Translations under genes and position numbers: made by a program | In this document: positions 6,344 through 10,603 of the stretch, one piece after another | Layout of the letters: each line of letters begins with the position of its first letter | Position numbering within the stretch: position 1 is the stretch's first letter | Assembly: GCA_944331945.1 (NCBI GenBank) | Contig: CALVJC010000109.1 | Location: 1-10,603 of the forward strand | DNA: 10,603 nucleotides | Direction of reading: 5' to 3' | Source: an uncultured Bacilli bacterium | Lineage (GTDB): Bacteria > Bacillota_I > Bacilli_A > RF39 > UBA660 | The notes under the pieces: generated by a model | What the model was told of the DNA's origin: nothing | The model's input: the letters and a program-made list of their open reading frames with translations, nothing else | Database searches by the model: none

Positions 6344-7066
6344 TTACATTCCCTTTATGTTTGCACTGTCGTTGATACTACTAATGGAAGAAGTGATAAT
6401 ATAAATATAGGAAAAGACATCTTGAAATTCCCGATAAACTAGATCAAAGACATCCATTCGATTAATTTGATCAAGCATGACAATTTTCCCTAAATCGGTC
6501 TTCTCTCTAATGTTAAATTCGGATAACAAGGGAAGGGCAATGTCATAGAAAGGAGCATCCAAATACCAATTCCTTTTACTGTTTTCTCGTATGACAATTC
6601 CCACCGGGAAATTACTTTGTTCCGATTCTAAATAGCGAAACAATTCTTCATTTTCTGTTTCTAGCTTGATTTGATAATTTTGATAAGGTCTTATCGCTAC
6701 CATGACCAAATCAACAAAAAGCGAATTTTTTGGCCCTTGATCCACTAACTCTAAAATCAATTCTTTATTATAATTTTGAAATACTTGCAATGCTTCTGCT
6801 AAAGTAATCACCCGTTGTCGTTGCACTTTGGTTCCAATATTATAAGTTAGTAACTTTTTTAGTTCAATATCTTCAATTTTATTGACAAACTCCACAAAAA
6901 AAGCGACAACGTCATCCCCAAGCGAAACGATCTGGTTATCCTTGGTAAGATAAAGCTTTAATTTAACTCCATCAATATAACTGGTATTAAGAGCTAAAAT
7001 CATAGAATCCCTGGTGCTGCCTCCTACATTTTTTGTAATCGCTCCTCCGTCCGCAATGATTTTCAT
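6344..7066 (-). CDS. Catalytically degenerate glycerophosphodiester phosphodiesterase-like protein
   Basis: A 240-residue protein, the normal size of a GDPD TIM barrel, with no signal peptide or membrane span. Its first 55 residues follow the family template position by position (AHRG..., PENT...AF, GAD-IELDV, LTKDG, VHHD), but the functional residues are gone. HRG is D6-G7-G8, the metal-binding E-x-D is K35-L36-K37 (in DGVKLKLYLTKD), and the catalytic HD is G50-D51. ITLAEAL (87-93) matches the family's P-TLEE-L helix start, and LILELVD (103-109) keeps the Glu of the E-x-K strand but not the Lys. The frame is intact with a strong AGGAGG (7079-7074) 7 bases upstream of the ATG, so this is a maintained gene for a probable pseudoenzyme (ligand-binding or scaffolding), not a decayed one. 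It is divergent from recG and reads toward the first small RNA. I see no convincing promoter. The fold call is from motif alignment by eye. Confidence 0.6.
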   Translation of the reverse strand: MKIIADGGAITKNVGGSTRDSMILALNTSYIDGVKLKLYLTKDNQIVSLGDDVVAFFVEFVNKIEDIELKKLLTYNIGTKVQRQRVITLAEALQVFQNYNKELILELVDQGPKNSLFVDLVMVAIRPYQNYQIKLETENEELFRYLESEQSNFPVGIVIRENSKRNWYLDAPFYDIALPLLSEFNIREKTDLGKIVMLDQINRMDVFDLVYREFQDVFSYIYIITSSISSINDSANIKGM

Positions 7067-7122
7067 AAACTTTCCTCCTAGTCAATTTTATGAATTTTAT
7101 CTTTCAAACTTTCCAAAAATAT

Positions 7123-7130
7123 GCTATAAT
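7123..7130 (+). promoter_or_regulatory. Extended -10 promoter of recG
   Basis: TGCTATAAT has a perfect TATAAT (7125-7130) with a TG extension at 7122-7123. The -35 region is weak (TTCAAA at 7103-7108, 16-base spacer). Transcription would start about 20 bases upstream of the recG ATG. Confidence 0.6.
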
Positions 7131-7155
7131 ATGAGGCAGTGGAAGAGGTGGGAAT

Positions 7156-9147
7156 ATGGCATTAAATGAGGTAAAAGGAATTGGTCCAAGAGCACTGACT
7201 CTGTTAAAAAAACTAGGAATTAACACCGTAGAAGACCTAGTAACCCATTATCCTTTTCGTTATGAAAAGCTAGAAAGAGGTTCCTTAACCGAAACGGAAG
7301 ACGGTGGCCATATTATCATCGATGGAAAAGTAGAAAGCAGTCCCATTTTAGTAAGATTTAAAGCAGGACTCAACAAGATGAATTTTCGGCTTGTCACGAC
7401 AACCGGAATGGTCGGAGTTTCTATTTTCAACCGGGCCTTTTTGAAAAATCAATTAGTCGTAGGGACAGGAATTACCGTGATTGGTAAATTAGACAAAAAG
7501 AAAAATATCATTACCGCTTCCGAAATTAAACTAGGAATTCTCTCTAACAAAATGCGCATTGAACCGATTTATCATTTGACAAATGGTATCAGTAATAAAA
7601 ATATATCCACTTTCATTAATATGGCTCTTTTAGGAAATAGCAAAGAAATTGAAGATCATATTCCGCTACAGTATCAAGAAAAATATGGCTTTGCGAACAA
7701 AAGAATTTCTCTTAACATTGTTCATAATCCACCGAGCTTAGAAAAATTAGAAGAAGCGAAACAACGACTAAAATACGAAGAACTTTTTGAATTTATGTTG
7801 AAAATAAATTATTTAAAAGAAGAAAATAAACGGACGAATGCTGGGCTATCTCGGACTATTGATAAAGAGAAAATAAATGATTTTATTGCTTCTTTACCTT
7901 TTGAATTAACGAAAGATCAACAAAAAGCCATCGATGATATCATTGCTGATCTAGAAGGAAAAGGCAGAATGAATCGTCTTTTACAAGGTGATGTGGGTAG
8001 TGGTAAAACAATAGTATCTTTTATTGCTATGTATGCCAATTATTTAAGTGGCTATCAAAGTGCTTTAATGGCCCCTACCGAAATTTTAGCGACCCAACAT
8101 TACCAAAGCTTGCAAAATTTCTTTGCTAACCAAAAAATAACCAGTGCTTTATTAACCGGTTCTACTTCAAAAAAAGAAAAAGAACAAATTTATCAAGACT
8201 TAGAAGAAGGAAAGATCGATATTATTATTGGAACTCATGCTTTGATTCAAGAAGATGTTAAGTACAAGAATTTAGGACTTGTCATTACCGATGAACAACA
8301 TCGCTTTGGTGTCAATCAAAGAGCCAATCTTCAGAATAAAGGCCAAAAACCAGATACCCTTTATATGAGTGCAACTCCAATTCCAAGAACATATGCCCTA
8401 ACCATCTATGGCGACATGGATGTGTCAACCATTAAAACAAGACCGAAAGGCAGAAAGAAAATTAAAACTCTTGTCAAGAAGAATACGGAAATTAAAGATG
8501 TTTTAACCTTAATGTATGAAGAATTAAAACAAGGTCATCAAATCTACGTAATTGCTCCTTTAATCGAGGAGAGTGAAAACAGTGATTTAACCAATGTCAA
8601 TGATTTAAAAGATAAGATGAATCTTGCTTTTGGTAGTAAGTTTAAAATTGATCTTGTCCATGGTAAGATGGCTTCTTTAGCGAAGGATAATATTATGAAA
8701 GCCTTTCAACAAAATGAAGTGCAAATCCTAATTAGTACGACCGTCATTGAAGTCGGAGTCGATGTTCCAAATGCTACGATGATGGTGATCTTTGATGCCG
8801 AACGCTTTGGCTTATCCACGCTTCATCAATTGCGAGGTCGAGTAGGAAGAAGTGATTTACAATCTACCTGTATCTTAATTAGTGATAATGATACCAAACG
8901 TCTTGAAATTATGGAACAGACAGATGACGGCTTTGAAATCAGTGAAGAAGACTTCAAACTAAGAGGTCATGGAGATTTATTTGGTACCAAACAAAGTGGT
9001 GATATGACTTTTAAAATGGCTAATTTAACCAGTGATTTTAAACTTTTACTTCAAGCCAAAGAAGATGCTTATCAATACTTAATGGATAAAAATACCGATC
9101 AAGAGGAATTAAAACAAAAGCTAATTTCTTCGATTGTCCATAGTTAA
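7156..9147 (+). CDS. recG: ATP-dependent DNA helicase RecG
   Basis: Superfamily 2 double-stranded DNA translocase that remodels stalled replication forks and branch-migrates Holliday junctions. 663 residues, slightly short of the usual 680-690. Order: an N-terminal segment with a helix-hairpin-helix-like LNEVKGIGPRALTLLKKLGI and the HYPFRYE motif, the wedge/OB domain (about 50-145), then the helicase lobes. Walker A is GDVGSGKT (278-285). Motif Ia is APTEILATQH and motif II DEQH (379-382), followed by RFGVNQR. Motif III is MSATPIPRT. The second lobe has TTVIEVGVDVPNA and QLRGRVGR (558-565). The C-terminal translocation region includes EDFKLRGHGDLFGTKQSG. All catalytic residues look intact. 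GAGGTG lies 5 bases before the ATG. Its stop is followed by no clear terminator of its own, so read-through to the terminator at 9312-9335 is likely. Confidence 0.97.
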   Translation: MALNEVKGIGPRALTLLKKLGINTVEDLVTHYPFRYEKLERGSLTETEDGGHIIIDGKVESSPILVRFKAGLNKMNFRLVTTTGMVGVSIFNRAFLKNQLVVGTGITVIGKLDKKKNIITASEIKLGILSNKMRIEPIYHLTNGISNKNISTFINMALLGNSKEIEDHIPLQYQEKYGFANKRISLNIVHNPPSLEKLEEAKQRLKYEELFEFMLKINYLKEENKRTNAGLSRTIDKEKINDFIASLPFELTKDQQKAIDDIIADLEGKGRMNRLLQGDVGSGKTIVSFIAMYANYLSGYQSALMAPTEILATQHYQSLQNFFANQKITSALLTGSTSKKEKEQIYQDLEEGKIDIIIGTHALIQEDVKYKNLGLVITDEQHRFGVNQRANLQNKGQKPDTLYMSATPIPRTYALTIYGDMDVSTIKTRPKGRKKIKTLVKKNTEIKDVLTLMYEELKQGHQIYVIAPLIEESENSDLTNVNDLKDKMNLAFGSKFKIDLVHGKMASLAKDNIMKAFQQNEVQILISTTVIEVGVDVPNATMMVIFDAERFGLSTLHQLRGRVGRSDLQSTCILISDNDTKRLEIMEQTDDGFEISEEDFKLRGHGDLFGTKQSGDMTFKMANLTSDFKLLLQAKEDAYQYLMDKNTDQEELKQKLISSIVHS

Positions 9148-9189
9148 ATGTCAACTGAAAAAAATAAATTTAAAAAAACAAAAAAGGAA

Positions 9190-9218
9190 TTGACAATGAA
9201 ACATTTTTTGGTTATGAT
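9190..9218 (+). promoter_or_regulatory. Promoter of the second small RNA
   Basis: Perfect TTGACA (9190-9195), a 17-base spacer and TATGAT (9213-9218, one mismatch). It lies 43 bases after the recG stop codon and about 340 bases before the next substantial gene, with a terminator between, so it most likely drives a short RNA. Confidence 0.75.
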
Positions 9219-9224
9219 CAAATT

Positions 9225-9335
9225 ACATGATAGGTAACATTATTATTACTTATCATGTTGATATAATCCACGAACCGTTAATGTGGATTATATTCAACCG
9301 AACCCCCTGAAGGAGCCTTATGGCTCCGCTTTTTT
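9225..9335 (+). ncRNA. Candidate small regulatory RNA with C-rich linker (second of two)
   Basis: A unit of about 111 nt between a strong promoter and a strong terminator. Hairpin 1 pairs 9225-9237 with 9246-9258 (13 bp, one G-U). Hairpin 2 pairs ATATAATCCAC (9261-9271) with GTGGATTATAT (9283-9293), 11 bp perfect, extended outward by TTG/CAA around a bulged T. An unpaired linker CCGAACCCCCTGAA (9298-9311) follows, then the terminator hairpin. The plan matches the minus-strand small RNA near 6230: two hairpins, an AACCCC-type linker and a terminator. The hairpin sequences themselves are not similar. A C-rich single-stranded linker suggests pairing with Shine-Dalgarno regions (inference). A 27-codon ORF (9227-9310) also fits inside it but lacks a ribosome binding site. 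I recognise no known riboswitch or housekeeping RNA. Confidence 0.6.
9312..9335 (+). terminator. Intrinsic terminator of the second small RNA (and probably recG)
   Basis: GGAGCC (9312-9317) / GGCTCC (9322-9327), 6 GC-rich base pairs around a TTAT tetraloop, followed by GC and six T (9330-9335). Confidence 0.88.
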
Positions 9336-9375
9336 GTTTTCTAAAAAATAAATGTAAAATAAATAATCAATAGTA

Positions 9376-9384
9376 TGATATAAT
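9376..9384 (+). promoter_or_regulatory. Extended -10 promoter of the 304-residue protein gene
   Basis: TGATATAAT: a perfect TATAAT (9379-9384) with the TG extension one base upstream. There is no recognisable -35 box in the A-rich sequence before it. Predicted start near 9391. Confidence 0.55.
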
Positions 9385-9390
9385 TAGAAA

Positions 9391-9529
9391 ACAGAAAAAC
9401 ACTGAGCAATCTTTCTCAGGGCTCCTTAAATAAAAAATTATTGGGAAGAGACTTCTGAATGAAACATAAAAACTTGTGAATAGAGAATCAAAAAGATAAT
9501 AGAAATAAATTTTAACGGAGGGATACAAT
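9391..9529 (+). promoter_or_regulatory. Long (about 139 nt) 5' leader of unknown function
   Basis: The leader contains CTGAG/CTCAG (9402-9406, 9415-9419, 8-base loop), a tiny GAAG/CTTC hairpin near 9445-9455, and a six-codon ORF (ATG at 9459, MKHKNL, stop TGA) with GGGAAGAG about 10 bases before it. None of this matches a riboswitch, T-box or ribosomal-protein leader that I know. There is no T-run after either hairpin, so attenuation by an intrinsic terminator is not supported. Confidence 0.3.
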
Positions 9530-10444
9530 ATGGGATTAGAGGTGATAGAATTTTATACTTGGAATATTTTAAAAAAGCAATTGCAAAAATTCAAAGTTTC
9601 TAATATAGCATTATATAATATTATTAATAATGTGAAAGAACAAATATCCTCTATGATAGCAAACTGGAAGGACTTAGAATTTAGAAATGCTCTTTTAATT
9701 TTAGGAAGTGAAGAAGGAACGTTTTACGAACCAAAAAATGACTTGATTGCAAATATGGTAGTAGTAACTATTAGAAACAGTTTATTAGAAGGGATTAGTA
9801 GTATAAGCTATCGCGAATATGGTTCTTCCTCTTATTTAGATGATTCTGCCATAAAAGAAATTACCTCAGAAGCAATAAAATACTTTTCTAAAATTGATTT
9901 GGAAACACTTTCTGCTAATATTTCATTAGACCACAATTTTTATAAAGAAATAGCGGATAAATATCCTACAGCCATCAAGGCTTTAATCGAATTAGCCAAA
10001 TGTACGGAAGAAAATAGAGAACATGACTATGTTCCCTTACAAAGGGACCATCCCTTTGAATTAGAAGAATTAAATATTTTCTCAAAAGGAGAAGTGACAA
10101 CGATGAACTGCGAAAGTGGAATCGATGCTTCATTCAATTCTTCCTTATGTCAATTATTAAAAAATATCCAAGCAGGAAAACAACAGGTATTTTTAACAGA
10201 CTGTTTTAAAATGTGTACAAGAAATTTTGAAAAACTTTTAAAAATATTGGAAGTTATCTTAACACATCACGCGGTCTTTTTGACAAGCAATTATTTACTT
10301 TTGAATGGCTATGTGGCAAGAAGAAAAAACTTGATAAAAGCAGCTCATACAGAAGAAGAATTTCTCAAAAATAAGAAACATTTACCCGATATTTCCGAAA
10401 AATATAAACAACAATTGCTTGAAGTCGCCAAACAAGCGGAATAA
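9530..10444 (+). CDS. Hypothetical protein; C-terminal third faintly resembles a serine-recombinase catalytic domain lacking its serine motif
   Basis: 304 residues, soluble, mostly helical in appearance, with no signal peptide or membrane span. I do not recognise the N-terminal 190 residues. Residues from about 192 (ESGIDAS, then LCQLLKNIQAGKQQVFLTD, a K..C.RNF segment, LEVILTHHAVFLTSN) follow the order seen in serine recombinases: SGxxxxRP..Q.LL.DI..GK...V.VKDLSRL.RN, then a hydrophobic V.FI..N. The RN is kept, the first Arg of SRLxRN is Lys with one extra residue, and no YxRVS catalytic-serine segment precedes it. Recombinase activity is therefore unlikely, and the resemblance could be coincidental. 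Six Cys are present, among them a C-x3-C in DCFKMC. GGAGGG (9517-9522) sits 7 bases before the ATG. The gene has its own extended -10 promoter and a long leader. Codon use is like its neighbours. Confidence 0.7.
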   Translation: MGLEVIEFYTWNILKKQLQKFKVSNIALYNIINNVKEQISSMIANWKDLEFRNALLILGSEEGTFYEPKNDLIANMVVVTIRNSLLEGISSISYREYGSSSYLDDSAIKEITSEAIKYFSKIDLETLSANISLDHNFYKEIADKYPTAIKALIELAKCTEENREHDYVPLQRDHPFELEELNIFSKGEVTTMNCESGIDASFNSSLCQLLKNIQAGKQQVFLTDCFKMCTRNFEKLLKILEVILTHHAVFLTSNYLLLNGYVARRKNLIKAAHTEEEFLKNKKHLPDISEKYKQQLLEVAKQAE

Positions 10445-10515
10445 AAAATAAAGAGATACAAAATCTACCAGAGCCGAATTCTAGTCTTTTGCATATAGTA
10501 CAAAAAGGGGATATT

Positions 10516-10603
10516 ATGGAAGAGATTGTTTTTAAAATAGGACCCTATAGTTTTACGACTTCGGCTTTTTTAATTGGTTTGATCTTAAGTCAACATCTAT
10601 CCA
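10516..10603 (+). CDS. N-terminal fragment of a membrane protein, possibly prolipoprotein diacylglyceryl transferase (Lgt)
   Basis: ATG at 10516 is preceded by AAAAAGGGG (10502-10510) with a 5-base gap. Only 29 codons are visible before the window ends. The sequence has a short polar start, IGPYSF, then a hydrophobic helix beginning AFLIGLIL. An amphipathic start with I/L-G-P followed by a first membrane helix is how Lgt proteins begin (Lgt transfers diacylglycerol to lipoprotein cysteines), but this is too short for a firm call, and other membrane proteins fit. It starts 71 bases after the 304-residue gene with no terminator between, so co-transcription is possible. Confidence 0.5.
   Translation, partial: MEEIVFKIGPYSFTTSAFLIGLILSQHLS

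Overview
The window reads as a chromosomal stretch from a low-GC, anaerobic member of the Bacillota, most likely an uncultured gut-type lineage near the Bacilli/Mollicutes boundary. Four things point there: AT-rich codon use with TGG (not TGA) for Trp, strong AGGAGG-type ribosome binding sites, a single-chain pyruvate:ferredoxin oxidoreductase (anaerobic pyruvate oxidation), and the C-terminal part of a secreted GIRPVINL-type (DUF6273-like) protein family that I associate with such genomes. The exact taxon is inference. I see no prophage, insertion sequence, CRISPR array, tRNA or rRNA.

Layout. Positions 2-697 (+) hold the C-terminal part of the surface-type protein, with an intrinsic terminator across its stop codon. 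700-1290 (-) is a DedA-family membrane protein. It diverges from 1409-2659 (+), a membrane-anchored polysaccharide deacetylase whose metal site has PgaB/IcaB spacing. 2726-6160 (+) is the pyruvate:ferredoxin oxidoreductase, again ending in a terminator whose loop contains the stop codon. 6344-7066 (-) is a protein with the glycerophosphodiester phosphodiesterase fold pattern that has lost its catalytic and metal residues. 7156-9147 (+) is RecG helicase. 9530-10444 (+) is an unrecognised 304-residue protein with a faint serine-recombinase-like segment in its C-terminal third. 10516 to the end is the first 29 codons of a membrane protein, possibly Lgt.

The most interesting material lies between the genes. 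Two intergenic regions each look like a free-standing small RNA gene of about 105-110 nt: roughly 6282-6179 (-) and 9225-9335 (+). Each has a consensus TTGACA promoter with a 17-base spacer, two 5' hairpins, a short unpaired linker carrying CCCC or CCCCC, and an intrinsic terminator. That is the architecture of C-rich Firmicute regulatory RNAs that bind Shine-Dalgarno sequences, such as RsaE/RoxS. The -35 box of the first sits inside an inverted repeat (7-4-7) resembling the NADH-sensing Rex operator. Its CCCCUUUUU linker is exactly complementary to the ribosome binding site of the last gene in the window. These are predictions from sequence alone.

The protein genes do not form one pathway. 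They are mostly single-gene units with their own promoters and terminators. The deacetylase and DedA protein act at the envelope, the oxidoreductase in central metabolism, and RecG in DNA repair.
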